Source of the DNA: Lentisphaeria bacterium
Lineage (GTDB): Bacteria; Verrucomicrobiota; Lentisphaeria; Oligosphaerales; Oligosphaeraceae
Direction of reading: 5' to 3'
Assembly (NCBI GenBank): GCA_024405215.1
Contig: JAKSPB010000020.1
Coordinates: forward strand, 1 to 57,474
DNA: 57,474 nt
In this document: in pieces, positions 8,166 through 17,024 of the stretch
Numbering within the stretch: the stretch's first letter is position 1
Layout: the number at the start of each line of letters is the position of its first letter
Program-made: the position numbers and the translations under genes
The notes under the pieces: model-generated
Databases searched by the model: none
The model's input: only the letters and a program-made list of their open reading frames with translations
Told to the model about the DNA's origin: nothing

Positions 8166-8367
8166 CGTGAGGCGCTTGGAAAGATGCGGGGAAGGGGAAA
8201 GGAAGCCCCTGCGCTGCGTACTGCCTACGGGGGGGACGACAGGCGGTATGGCTGTACATTGTAAGGTCTTTCATTCTGGGGGGACGCATGACGAGGCGCG
8301 GCGATGATATCGTCGCGTTTCCCGTTCTCCGTCCCGCGTCGGGATCAGCTTTCCAAAAATTCTGCAA

Positions 8368-9261
8368 ATGCGAAATTGGTTTTTAATGACATTGCTTAGC
8401 ATGATGACTTTTTCCTGTCTGGCCGAAGAGCCGCTTGTACGGTTTGGGTTGCTTGCGGATCCGCAGTATACGGACAACGATTCGCAGATCGGTCGCAACT
8501 ATCGGGAGGGAAAGAACATCATCGCCAAGACACTGGATGTTTTCAACAAAGAAGAACGTCTTGATTTCGTCTGCAATCTCGGCGATATCGTTGACGGTCG
8601 CACCAAATCCGAGCTTCCCGAGGTGCTGGAGGTCTTCCGGAAAAGCAAATTTCCCGTGAAGCACACCCTGGGCAACCACGACTTGTGTCTGCAGTCAGCC
8701 GAGGATTTACAGAAGGCATACGGCATGAAGAACTTCAACGAGGAGTTCAAGATTGGCAAGGTTCGTTTCGTGCTGCTCTATACCTTGGAGATATCTGTCC
8801 TTCATCCGCAGGAAATGAAGGAATATTCCCTTGCGAAGGAATACATGGATGTCCATCAGGAGAGGAATCTCAGATACTACAACGGCATGATGTCCGAAGA
8901 GGGCATCCGTTGGTTCGAGAAACTCCTGGAGGAAGCAGACAAGGCGGGCGAGATGGTTGTCGTTCTGACGCATAGCCCGATTTGCGAAAAGGCCGCCCAT
9001 GATGCGACGTTGGTTTGGAATGCAGCGGAGATGCTTAAGCTGGTGGACAGGCACCCGTGTATCAAGGCCTGGTTCGCTGGGCACCATCATGCAGGCGGTC
9101 TTGCCGAGCGAAACCATGTGCTTCACAAGACGGTCAAGGGACTGTGCGAAATGCCGGAGGCCACTGGTTGCATCGTCAGCATTTACAAGGAGCGCATGGA
9201 AATCAAGGGGTTCGGCAAGGAAACCGACTACGTGTTCCGCTATGCCGGGCCGTGCGAGTGA
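8368..9261 (+). CDS. Secreted calcineurin-like metallophosphoesterase
   Basis: 297 residues. A signal peptide is visible (MRNWFLMTLLSMMTFSCLA, probable cleavage near residue 19; the Cys at 17 could alternatively suggest a lipoprotein). The metallophosphoesterase motifs are complete: DPQY (first Asp), GDIVDG, GNHD, a THS His and GHHHAGG. The DPQY-to-GDIVDG pattern and length resemble ADP-ribose/CDP-alcohol diphosphatases of the ADPRM group, but the substrate cannot be fixed from sequence. It is preceded by a 200-base spacer with no obvious regulatory site and no clear Shine-Dalgarno. Confidence 0.87.
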   Translation: MRNWFLMTLLSMMTFSCLAEEPLVRFGLLADPQYTDNDSQIGRNYREGKNIIAKTLDVFNKEERLDFVCNLGDIVDGRTKSELPEVLEVFRKSKFPVKHTLGNHDLCLQSAEDLQKAYGMKNFNEEFKIGKVRFVLLYTLEISVLHPQEMKEYSLAKEYMDVHQERNLRYYNGMMSEEGIRWFEKLLEEADKAGEMVVVLTHSPICEKAAHDATLVWNAAEMLKLVDRHPCIKAWFAGHHHAGGLAERNHVLHKTVKGLCEMPEATGCIVSIYKERMEIKGFGKETDYVFRYAGPCE

Positions 9262-9522
9262 GGAGCCGGATGGAGGGCAAGAGAGTGCGCGACTCCCTTG
9301 CCTGAGTGGAAACTCCTGTTTTTCCTCCTTGAACGCGATGGGAAGGTGCGGTGACGGCTTGCGTGTCTGTTCGAACCTTCCTTAACTTTACTTTGGGAAC
9401 CTAAAGTTAGGTTCCAGTTATTGCTTGGCGATACGGACTTGTCCCGTTCCCGAGGCGCAAGCCTCGGGAAAATGCAGCATCAGAACACGCAGGCATCTTA
9501 AGTATGTAATTCCCTCGTTTTT
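9262..9522. other. Intergenic region between convergent genes
   Basis: No gene. It holds a small inverted repeat AACCTAAAGTTAGGTT (9400-9415) and then copy A of a dispersed hairpin repeat (listed separately). Either could terminate transcription between the converging phosphoesterase and MBL genes. Confidence 0.4.
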
Positions 9523-9532
9523 CTATTTCAGG
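9425..9532. repeat. Dispersed hairpin repeat, family 2, copy A
   Basis: It aligns over its whole length, with scattered changes and small indels, to copy B at 46871-46979. Shared blocks are CGATACGG.CTTGTCC, CCCGAGGCG..CAAGC.TCGGGAAA, a TAAGTAT box and a TTTCAGG end. The core is a perfect 10-base-pair stem TTCCCGAGGC (9447-9456) / GCCTCGGGAA (9461-9470) closed by a GCAA tetraloop. Its right end overlaps the stop codon region of the minus-strand MBL gene. Confidence 0.75.
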
Positions 9533-10410
9533 AAGATATCCTGTGTATTGACATATTGTTTTTTGACTCCGATTTCCTGAAGCCAGCATTTGACGAAGTT
9601 TGTTTTCCATGGGCCAGAACCTGGTCCCCCGCCGTTGTCGTTGTCCCAAAGCCATTGTGGCGTCGGCCATACGGCGATGGTGGGGTTGACCTTTTCGTAA
9701 AAGGACTTTTCCGCGCCGTTTTGTCCGTGGTGTGAAAGCAGCACCAGGTCAGCTTTCAGCGCATCGCCATATTCGGCGACCAGGTTGTCGGAAACCTCTG
9801 TTCCGATATCGCCTGGAAAGATCAACCGTTTGTCCCCAATGGAAACAGAAAAGACTATGCTGGCGTTGTTTCCTGGATTGTTCCGTATGTTGAGGTTGAA
9901 GGAGTTCAGGATTTCTACGCGGACACCATCAATAACGAACGAGTTTCCCTTTTCCAAGATGACATGCTTTGCCTGTACTTTCCGCATTCCCGCGTAAACA
10001 CGCCCCGTCACTGCATTGGTCCAGCTTTCGTTTTCCAGGAGCCATTCTTCCGGGGGAAAGGAATATAGGACGTTATGGATTTTTTGTATCTTCATGGAGG
10101 CGGGATTTTCAAAAAGACCGATCAATGCACCGCAATGGTCCAGATGGGGGTGGGTGATGAACCAATAGTCAACAGCATCACTATAGGAAGTGATCATTTC
10201 CTGCAGATGTGCGGAATCGCCTGGCGTGCCTCCATCAAAAACGATGACCTTATGATTCTTTGTGATGATGACGGCGGATGCCATCTGGGAATTCGTGGCG
10301 CTTTTCGGAAAGATCACAGTTTCCCCATTCGGAAACAACGGGAGTTCCTCGCCATGAAGAAGGCAAAACGCCAGGACTATGAAACAGAGCGATGCAAGGA
10401 ATGCTTTCAT
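9523..10410 (-). CDS. Secreted metallo-beta-lactamase-fold hydrolase (ComEC C-domain-like)
   Basis: 295 residues from the ATG at 10410. An upstream in-frame ATG exists at 10440, but the 10410 start has a GGAATAGG-type ribosome site and begins directly with a signal peptide (MKAFLASLCFIVLAFCLLHG). The metal-binding motif HPHLDHCGA is at about residues 85-95, with later ligands in FPGDIG and SHHGQNG. The domain resembles the extracellular MBL domain of ComEC and stand-alone competence-like hydrolases, so a phosphodiester substrate is possible, though unproven. It is transcribed against the phosphoesterase at 8368. The region upstream holds a large palindromic element. Confidence 0.85.
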   Translation of the reverse strand: MKAFLASLCFIVLAFCLLHGEELPLFPNGETVIFPKSATNSQMASAVIITKNHKVIVFDGGTPGDSAHLQEMITSYSDAVDYWFITHPHLDHCGALIGLFENPASMKIQKIHNVLYSFPPEEWLLENESWTNAVTGRVYAGMRKVQAKHVILEKGNSFVIDGVRVEILNSFNLNIRNNPGNNASIVFSVSIGDKRLIFPGDIGTEVSDNLVAEYGDALKADLVLLSHHGQNGAEKSFYEKVNPTIAVWPTPQWLWDNDNGGGPGSGPWKTNFVKCWLQEIGVKKQYVNTQDIFLK

Positions 10411-10593
10411 GTGTATGTGTCCTATTCCATTTTGGTTCATTTGAACAGTTGGTGATTTCGCAGACCTTACAGGTGATGCCTCAAAAAGATAAGACCTTTC
10501 TTGTAACTTGCAAGGTTGTCGGCTGTTTTTCGTAGGTGAATTGATGGCTCTGCAATCCCGTTCTGAAGGGCCAAAGTTTTAAAAAGTGTAACT

Positions 10594-10754
10594 TTCAGAA
10601 GGGGAATAAGGAACCACGAATAGACACGAATGGCTGCAGCAGGCAGGCGGCCCACTGGAAAAAATGACGCTTCAACAGCGTCACCTGCCTGCACGAACAA
10701 TGTCTCTATTTGTGTTCATTCGTGTTCATTCGTGGTTCAAAGCCCCCTTCTGAA
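10594..10754. repeat. Dispersed palindromic element, family 1, full copy 1
   Basis: Imperfect terminal inverted repeats of about 27 bases: TTCAGAAGGGG (10594-10604) plus GAACCACGAAT (10611-10621) on the left, and ATTCGTGGTTC (10728-10738) plus CCCCTTCTGAA (10744-10754) on the right. Nested inside are GCAGGCAGG/CCTGCCTGC (10639-10647 / 10684-10692) and GACGCT/AGCGTC (10666-10671 / 10677-10682). The same terminal blocks recur at 17964-18096 and as half copies near 21025 and 23110. No open frame is conserved, which fits a MITE- or REP-like element. Confidence 0.8.
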
Positions 10755-10848
10755 CAGTTGCCAAAAAGTTATCTATATTACTGAAAATTACCGCAGCGGC
10801 TCCTTGGTCGCGGCCTATGCAAGATCCTTACTGACGCTTTTTTTGTCT

Positions 10849-12135
10849 ATGCAGAACATTGAAGAAAAACAGGTCAAGGACGGCGGAAAATTCTGGCTGT
10901 TCTTTATGTTGCTGGTTTCCCTGGTCTATCTGATGAGCAATATGCAGAAGTCGGCCATTCCCGGATGCTTGTTTGACATCCTTCGGGCTGACTTTTCTGC
11001 GCAGCCAAGCCAGATTGCCGCCTTTTCCTCTGTTTTTATGATCGCCTACTCCGTCATGCAGCTGCTCATGGGGCCGCTGACCGCACGCTACAATCCGCTA
11101 TCCATTACCCTGTGGGGGACACCCTTCCTCTGTGTCGGGGCGGTCGTCCTGCCGTTTTGCCATCAGCTGCTTCTCGTGTATGCCTGCCGGGCGCTGATCG
11201 CCATCGGCTGCAGCTGCGTGACCATCAGCATCGTCTTGGGGGCAGTCAAGTTCTTTCCCCAGAGCCACACAATGAAACTCGCGGTCTTCATGCTGATTGG
11301 CTATATGGGCAACGTCCTGGGCGGCGCGCCTGTCCTCCACGCCGCCAATCGCCTCGGCTGGCGGTCCTTGATGCTTTACCTCGCCATCATCACCACCTGC
11401 TTGTATCTTCTCTGGGCGGTCCTTCTCCGCTGGAAGGTGCCCAGGCAGGAAAATCCTTCCACGCCATCCAAGGGCTCTTTGCTGGATTTCTCGGTATATT
11501 GGCAGGTCTTGAAGAATCCCCAGAATGTCTTTCTCTGCAGCACGCCCGTTTTCTACAGCGTCTTCTTCTGCTATGCCGTTGTCGTCGGACCAAAATTCCT
11601 GCAGGACTTCTGCGGACTGAGTGGCGAGAAGGCGGGAGTCGTCGCTTCGGTCATGCAGTTTCTCGGCTGCATCAGCGGCCTCCTCTTTGCCTCGGTCAAC
11701 CGGAAGCTGGGCGGGAACTCAGCCGCCTTTCTCCAGAAGCTCTCCGCCGTCGTCTTCTTCGTCTGCCAGATTGTCATGACGGTTTTCATTTGCCTGGGAA
11801 TCCATTCGGCCATACCCTTTGTTGTCAGCTTCCTGGCCTTCGGGGTCTTTGCCAACATGGCTCCGATTGGCATTAGCCTCCTCTCGCGGCACAATTCCGA
11901 GAAACTTCTGGGATCGGCGTTCTCCGTCTGGAATAGCATCACCTTTGCCTATGTCTCCCTCTTCGGCTATGCCTGCGGATTGATCCTGAATTGCTTCACG
12001 CCGGATGCGACCACGGACGTTCTGGTTTATGGACGCGACGCCTACCTGGCCATCTTCGCCTTCTTCTGCATCCTGGCCATTCCTGTCCTGCTGATGACCC
12101 ATTGCCTGAAGGAATTTCCGGATCAAAAGCCCTAG
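10849..12135 (+). CDS. MFS transporter
   Basis: 428 residues from the ATG at 10849. The frame is open upstream from 10630, but that part runs through the palindromic element and has no membrane-protein character. About 12 membrane segments are visible, with a central hydrophilic loop (about residues 190-215) dividing two six-helix halves, as in the major facilitator superfamily. The closest look-alikes by eye are D-galactonate/hexuronate-type or generic MFS carriers; I cannot name the substrate. There is no clear Shine-Dalgarno. The next gene is a secreted glycan-active protein, so sugar uptake is plausible. Confidence 0.83.
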   Translation: MQNIEEKQVKDGGKFWLFFMLLVSLVYLMSNMQKSAIPGCLFDILRADFSAQPSQIAAFSSVFMIAYSVMQLLMGPLTARYNPLSITLWGTPFLCVGAVVLPFCHQLLLVYACRALIAIGCSCVTISIVLGAVKFFPQSHTMKLAVFMLIGYMGNVLGGAPVLHAANRLGWRSLMLYLAIITTCLYLLWAVLLRWKVPRQENPSTPSKGSLLDFSVYWQVLKNPQNVFLCSTPVFYSVFFCYAVVVGPKFLQDFCGLSGEKAGVVASVMQFLGCISGLLFASVNRKLGGNSAAFLQKLSAVVFFVCQIVMTVFICLGIHSAIPFVVSFLAFGVFANMAPIGISLLSRHNSEKLLGSAFSVWNSITFAYVSLFGYACGLILNCFTPDATTDVLVYGRDAYLAIFAFFCILAIPVLLMTHCLKEFPDQKP

Positions 12136-12196
12136 TAGTCTTAAATCCCTTTCTCTTTCGCGCTCATTCTGGATATTTTTGCATAAGTGCTTCCAC

Positions 12197-14224
12197 ATGA
12201 AAAAATCTCTTCTTCTCTTCTGTGCTGTTTCTCTTCTGGCCTTTTCGTTGCCGGCAGTGGAGAACGCGGTTCCCAACGGCGATTTCGACGAAGGCTTCGC
12301 TGGCTGGACGCAGGTGCCCGGCAGCGAGGTCCTGCCCGGTGTCGGCTACAACGGCGGCCCTGGCCTTAAGGTGACGCGCACGCCGGAGATGGCGTATGTC
12401 TTCAATTCCTGCCGTGTGAAAGTGACGCCAGGGGCCACGTACATCCTCAGTGCGATGATCAAGGCAGACGGCATCGGCCCCGACTTCACGGGCATCGGCG
12501 TACAGTATTATGACAAGAACGGCCATTGGATGCCGGCCAGCACCTATAGCGGCGGCCCCGGAAAAAGCTCGGACTGGACGGCGGTCAGCATTGCGTCGAA
12601 GGCCCCGGACGGGGTCGCTTCCGCCGATGTCGCGGTGTTTATCCCCAAAGGCTCCGCAGGAACGATGTATGTCGACTGCGTGTCATTGACGCTTCAGGAT
12701 CCTCCGGCGGAAATCCAGATGGTCTATCCTCTCCAGGGGAGGATGCTCTCCCAGGGGGAGATGCTCCGCCTCAATGTGGCGAAATTCGGCAAGACTGGTG
12801 AGCCGGAGGTCTTTGCGGGAATGACGGCGAAGGTGGAGATGACCTGCGCGGATGGCACGGAGCGGAATTTCCTGCTTCCCGTGAAGGGGCATCTGTTCGA
12901 GACGGAATTGACGGAGGCGCTGCCCCTGGGCAAGACGAAAATCCACGCCATGCTGCAGGACGCGGACGGAAACGCCGTTGGCGATCCCTGCGTGGCGGAG
13001 GTCAATGTCGTGGATGCCGGCCAGGCATTCCCCCGGGGGGCGTGCTTCATTGACCGGTATGGTCGCGCCATCGTGGACGGGAAGCCCTTCCTGCCCATCG
13101 GCCTTTACATGGGCGGCGTGGCTGCGGACGACGATCTGGCCCTCTTCTACGATTCCGACTACAACTGCATCATGGACTACAACTGCTGCGCCATGCGGTT
13201 GCCCGGCGATCGGGGCCGCGAGCCCATGGCGATGATCCGGAGCGTCTTCGACGACTTTGATGCGCACGGCAAGAAGATCATCTTCAGCCTGAAGGACCTC
13301 TTTGATCATCCGCGCTTCCTAGACCAGGTGGCGAACGTGAGCCGATACTTGGGGGTAGCCTCCACCGAGGAAATCGTGAAGACTTATGTGGCTGCCCTGC
13401 GCAATCATCCCGCCCTGCTGGCCTGGTATGACAATGATGAGATCGCCATGGCGGACCGCGAGATGGTGGCGGTTCGCCGTCGCCTGCTCAATGCGATGGA
13501 CCCCAACCATCCCACGTGGGGCGTGCTTGACATGGCGCTGAAGACGCCGTTCTTCGCGGCGACCTGCGATGTCCTGGGCGTGGATCCCTATCCGCTGGAA
13601 AAGGTTGGAATCGCCCATCAGGAGCATACGGTGGAGATGATGGAGGCGGCGGAGGCCTCCGGACAGCCAGTGTGGGTGGTTCCGCAGATTTTCAACTGGG
13701 GCGTTTACAGGTCGAACATGCGTGCGGAAAACTACGAGCTCTATCTCCAGCCCACGCCCGACCAGATGCGCGCCATCACGCTGCTGGAGGCCATTCGCGG
13801 CGCGCGCGGCTTCGTCTGCTATTCTTTCTTCGACCTGAAGGTCTATGGCATTGTGCGCGAGGAGTTCCACGGCTCGGCCTACCAGACGCGGGAGGACTTC
13901 CTGGTCCACTGGCAGGAAGCGAAGGATCTGGCGACGCTGTTGAAGAGTCTCTCACCCTGGCTGCTTGCCCGAGAGGGCGCACGGCCGATTCCGATGGCGG
14001 TTCAGGCGGGCAAGGCCGAGGCGGCTTGCTTCCGGCGGGACGATGGCGGCGCGCCGGCGGTCATCGTCGCCTCCATCGGTCCCGACAATGTGGATGCCAC
14101 GCTGACGCTGCCAGCGGATTTTCCGCCGATGACAGCGCAGTTCGGACATGCCAAGGAAACCGCGCCTGGGGTCTGGCATTTCTTCGGAAATGACATCTGG
14201 GGCGAGGTGCTTCTGCCACGATAA
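12197..14224 (+). CDS. Secreted carbohydrate-binding / TIM-barrel glycosidase-like protein
   Basis: 675 residues from the ATG at 12197 (an in-frame ATG 6 codons earlier, at 12179, is less likely). There is a signal peptide (MKKSLLLFCAVSLLAFSLPA). Residues about 25-165 look like a CenC-type carbohydrate-binding beta sandwich (VPNGDFDEGFAGW start, VDCVSLTL end). A linker Ig-like domain follows, then a GH-A-clan-like barrel (about 290-600) beginning GRAIVDGKPFLPIGLYMGG and containing WYDNDEIA. I cannot point to a complete pair of catalytic acids with confidence, so the enzymatic class is open. It ends 4 bases before murJ, whose start follows closely. Confidence 0.78.
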   Translation: MKKSLLLFCAVSLLAFSLPAVENAVPNGDFDEGFAGWTQVPGSEVLPGVGYNGGPGLKVTRTPEMAYVFNSCRVKVTPGATYILSAMIKADGIGPDFTGIGVQYYDKNGHWMPASTYSGGPGKSSDWTAVSIASKAPDGVASADVAVFIPKGSAGTMYVDCVSLTLQDPPAEIQMVYPLQGRMLSQGEMLRLNVAKFGKTGEPEVFAGMTAKVEMTCADGTERNFLLPVKGHLFETELTEALPLGKTKIHAMLQDADGNAVGDPCVAEVNVVDAGQAFPRGACFIDRYGRAIVDGKPFLPIGLYMGGVAADDDLALFYDSDYNCIMDYNCCAMRLPGDRGREPMAMIRSVFDDFDAHGKKIIFSLKDLFDHPRFLDQVANVSRYLGVASTEEIVKTYVAALRNHPALLAWYDNDEIAMADREMVAVRRRLLNAMDPNHPTWGVLDMALKTPFFAATCDVLGVDPYPLEKVGIAHQEHTVEMMEAAEASGQPVWVVPQIFNWGVYRSNMRAENYELYLQPTPDQMRAITLLEAIRGARGFVCYSFFDLKVYGIVREEFHGSAYQTREDFLVHWQEAKDLATLLKSLSPWLLAREGARPIPMAVQAGKAEAACFRRDDGGAPAVIVASIGPDNVDATLTLPADFPPMTAQFGHAKETAPGVWHFFGNDIWGEVLLPR

Positions 14225-14228
14225 TTCG

Positions 14229-15833
14229 ATGGGCACGGAAGAAAAATCCTCTCCCCAGGGAATGGGGCGCTCCATGCTTTCCTCCACGGCGGGCATTCTG
14301 CTGAGCCGGGTCTTCGGCCTGGCGCGGGATGTGTGCAGCGCCGCCTACTGGGGGGCGTCGGATGTGGCGCAGGCGGCCTACACGGTGGCTTTCGCCATTC
14401 CCAACAGCCTTCGGCAGCTCTTTGGCGAGGGCGCCTTCACCAGCGCCTTCGTGCCCATGATCTCCGGTCATCTGGCGACGGACGAACGGGAGAAGGCATG
14501 GAAGCTGGCCTCCCGGGCAATCACACTGCAGTTCGTCGTGCTGGCGGCGGTGGCGCTGGTCTTTGCGCTGGTGGGCGGGACGCTGGGGTTCCTGCATGTC
14601 TTCCAGGATCCCACCACGGACACCGCCATGCGGATTCTGCCGGTGCTAATGCCTTTTGCCGTGCTGATCTGCATGGCGGGCGCATTGAGTTCCATTCTGA
14701 ACAGCCTGAAGGCCTTTTTCCTGCCGTCCATCATGCAGATCATCTTCAACGCGGTGCAGGTGGCGGTCATTGGCCTTCTGGCCTGGTGCTGGAAGAACGA
14801 CGATCCCGTGGCGCTGTGGATCTTCTGCGGCAGTACGCTTCTTGCGGGCATCCTCCAGGTGGCTGCGCTGCTCTTCGCCTGCCGCAAACACGGCTATGTC
14901 TATCGTTTTGATTTGGCGGTGAAGGATCCCGAGGTGGGGCAGCTCTGCCGGCGGATTCTTCCGGGGCTGGTGGGTGCCGGCGTCATGCAGATCAACAGCC
15001 TGCTCGACAAGGTCCTGGGGCTGATCCTGGGGGCTGCCGCCATCGGAGCGCTGACTTTCTCCCAGCGGCTGGTCTATCTGCCTGTGGGAATCTTTGGCGT
15101 GGCCATGGGGATGGTGGCGTTGCCGGCGCTCTCCCGGGCGCAGGCGCGGGAGGACCGCCAGGGGGTGGTGGACGGGCTGAACTACGCGTTGCGCACGGTG
15201 CTCTTCCTGGCGCTTCCTTGTACGGCATTCCTGCTGGTGGGCGGACAGTATGTCATCACGTTCCTCTTTGCCCGCGGGGCTTTCAACGATTCCGCCATCG
15301 TGGAGACGTCTTTCACCTTGGCTTTCTATGTGATGGGGCTGCCTGCCTTCTGTTGTGCGAAGGTCGCCACAAATCCCTTCCATGCCCGCAAGGACACGCG
15401 CACGCCCATGTTGATCGCCGTCGGTTGCATGTTCCTGAACCTGATCCTGAACCTGATTCTCATGCGTTTCCTGAAGCAGGGCGGGCTGGCGCTTTCCACC
15501 AGCATCTGCTCTTGGCTGAACGTGGTCGTCCTGCTGGGACTGAACCGGAAATTCCTGCCGGAATGGAATCCCTGGAAGATTCTGAAGGACGCTCTGACGC
15601 TGTTGGTCGCCGCCGCCATTTCCGCTGCCGGTGGATGGGGGGTGCTAAAGGGAGTCTTTTGGGCAATGGCGCACTTTGAATTCCTAGGGAGATTGCTGCC
15701 TACGCAGACCATTCTCTTTGGATTCTATGTAGTCTGCATGCTGGCGGGAACTGGCGTGGCCTATCTGCTGGCCTGCTTGCTGCTGCGCCGTCCCGAACCC
15801 CGTGAACTGATGCGTTCCGTGCTGCGCCGCTGA
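14229..15833 (+). CDS. murJ: Lipid II flippase MurJ (MviN family)
   Basis: 534 residues from the ATG at 14229; the frame is open earlier but overlaps the upstream gene. The family is clear from STAGILLSRVFGLARDV at the N-terminus, FRxxFGEGAF-type SLRQLFGEGAFTSAFVP, and about 14 hydrophobic segments. MurJ moves lipid-linked peptidoglycan precursors across the inner membrane, implying a cell wall in this organism. It follows the secreted glycosidase by only 4 bases, so the two may be cotranscribed although unrelated in function. Confidence 0.93.
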   Translation: MGTEEKSSPQGMGRSMLSSTAGILLSRVFGLARDVCSAAYWGASDVAQAAYTVAFAIPNSLRQLFGEGAFTSAFVPMISGHLATDEREKAWKLASRAITLQFVVLAAVALVFALVGGTLGFLHVFQDPTTDTAMRILPVLMPFAVLICMAGALSSILNSLKAFFLPSIMQIIFNAVQVAVIGLLAWCWKNDDPVALWIFCGSTLLAGILQVAALLFACRKHGYVYRFDLAVKDPEVGQLCRRILPGLVGAGVMQINSLLDKVLGLILGAAAIGALTFSQRLVYLPVGIFGVAMGMVALPALSRAQAREDRQGVVDGLNYALRTVLFLALPCTAFLLVGGQYVITFLFARGAFNDSAIVETSFTLAFYVMGLPAFCCAKVATNPFHARKDTRTPMLIAVGCMFLNLILNLILMRFLKQGGLALSTSICSWLNVVVLLGLNRKFLPEWNPWKILKDALTLLVAAAISAAGGWGVLKGVFWAMAHFEFLGRLLPTQTILFGFYVVCMLAGTGVAYLLACLLLRRPEPRELMRSVLRR

Positions 15834-16075
15834 GGGATTCGTGGAATAACGGGAATTGCAAAAGTCGCTTTGGGCGCTTTTCGCGTTTCCGGGGCTTCTC
15901 TTCCCAGGCCTGTCCTTCGTAGCCTTGGCGAAGGAGGATGCTTCCGCCTTCGCGAAACTACGGCTGGACTGGACACGCCGCGTCGTAGCGGACTGCGCCT
16001 TGGCGGACTTGAAGCAAACTGCCTCCGGAATCCCTGGAAAGTGCCTTCAAATGGACTTTTGCAATTACCCCTCTG
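15834..16075. other. Intergenic region with a REP-like palindrome
   Basis: It contains nested inverted repeats CGTAG (15918-15922) / CTACG (15958-15962) enclosing GCGAAGG (15928-15934) / CCTTCGC (15947-15953). The region is open in one plus frame from 15856 but the composition reflects the repeats; I do not call a gene here. No Shine-Dalgarno precedes the AraC-family gene. Confidence 0.5.
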
Positions 16076-16888
16076 ATGAATTATTTTTCGGATATTACCT
16101 TTGTTACCTGCGGACAGGCGAAGGACAGTGTGCTTCGGGCACGGAACCGCTTTTTCGAGGGCTATTACGGCTTGCAGTTCCTTTATGGCGGAACGCTGAC
16201 GGGGCACGTCGATGACAATCCGCAGGAAACTGTCTCCCATCCTGCGGCGTTCATCACCTTCCCTGGCGTCAGTTGGAACTACGAGTCTCCGGAGGGGATG
16301 GGCCGTGATCAAATATGGCTGTGCTTCAAGGGACCGCGCGTGGAACGCTATCTGAAGACGGGACTGCTGGAACTGCGAAAGACGGATTTTTTCCGCATTG
16401 TGCAGGAGCCTGACGCATTCCGTCGAAAGATGGAGGAGTGCCTGAAATGCTTGAATTCCCTGACCGAGGCGGGGCACGGACGCGCTGTGTTGCTGCTGGA
16501 GGAATTGCTGTGGGAACTCGCCACCGTTCAGCCGCGGCAGGCTGATGCCTATCACCGTTACCGAAATGGCATTCTGAAACTGCAGGAGCGCATTGCCGCG
16601 CATCCGTCGGCAACGTGGGATTTTCAGAGCGAATCCGCCAAGCTCTTCCTCTCCTATGCGCATTTCAGAAGGCTCTTCCGGCAATATACAAATTGCGCCC
16701 CTGGACAATATCTTCTGCAGTGCAGGCTCCGGGAAAGCGAATTGGCGCTGACGACAACGACGCGGCGAATCGGCGAAATCGCCATCCAATGCGGATTTGT
16801 TGACGAGGCACAGTTCAGCAGGCTTTTCCAAAAGCACAAGGGAATGGCCCCTCGCGAATATCGCCGCAGGTTTAGCTTGTTTGATTGA
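16076..16888 (+). CDS. AraC-family transcriptional regulator
   Basis: 270 residues. The C-terminal about 100 residues form the double helix-turn-helix of the AraC/XylS family, with QYLLQCRLRESELAL, IGEIAIQCGFVDEAQFSRLFQKHKGMAPREYRR as the recognisable second HTH and signature. The N-terminal part is a ligand-sensing domain of the cupin-like type (residues about 1-130, e.g. HPAAFITFPGVSWNYESP), common in regulators of sugar genes. It sits just upstream of an oxidoreductase gene with its own promoter-like sequence, its likely target. The inducer is unknown. Confidence 0.9.
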   Translation: MNYFSDITFVTCGQAKDSVLRARNRFFEGYYGLQFLYGGTLTGHVDDNPQETVSHPAAFITFPGVSWNYESPEGMGRDQIWLCFKGPRVERYLKTGLLELRKTDFFRIVQEPDAFRRKMEECLKCLNSLTEAGHGRAVLLLEELLWELATVQPRQADAYHRYRNGILKLQERIAAHPSATWDFQSESAKLFLSYAHFRRLFRQYTNCAPGQYLLQCRLRESELALTTTTRRIGEIAIQCGFVDEAQFSRLFQKHKGMAPREYRRRFSLFD

Positions 16889-16936
16889 GGTTTTTTCTCA
16901 ATTGATCAAAAAAGCCAAGTTTTCATCAAAATTCTA

Positions 16937-16965
16937 TTGGAAGCTTGGTAATTTGGGAGTAAAAT
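16937..16965 (+). promoter_or_regulatory. Promoter-like sequence upstream of the first oxidoreductase
   Basis: TTGGAA (16937-16942) and TAAAAT (16960-16965) are spaced by 17 bases within an AT-rich stretch between the AraC-family gene and the oxidoreductase at 17025. The AT-rich block contrasts with the surrounding GC-rich DNA. Confidence 0.45.
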
Positions 16966-17024
16966 ATGCAAATGACAGGATTTTTTACGTTTTTTATTTA
17001 CGCTGTTTCAACCTCGAGGCCATT

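Noticed and set aside
15856-16215. Plus-strand frame of 119 codons with a hydrophobic start
   Set aside because: Runs through a REP-like palindrome and overlaps the AraC-family gene by 140 bases in another frame.
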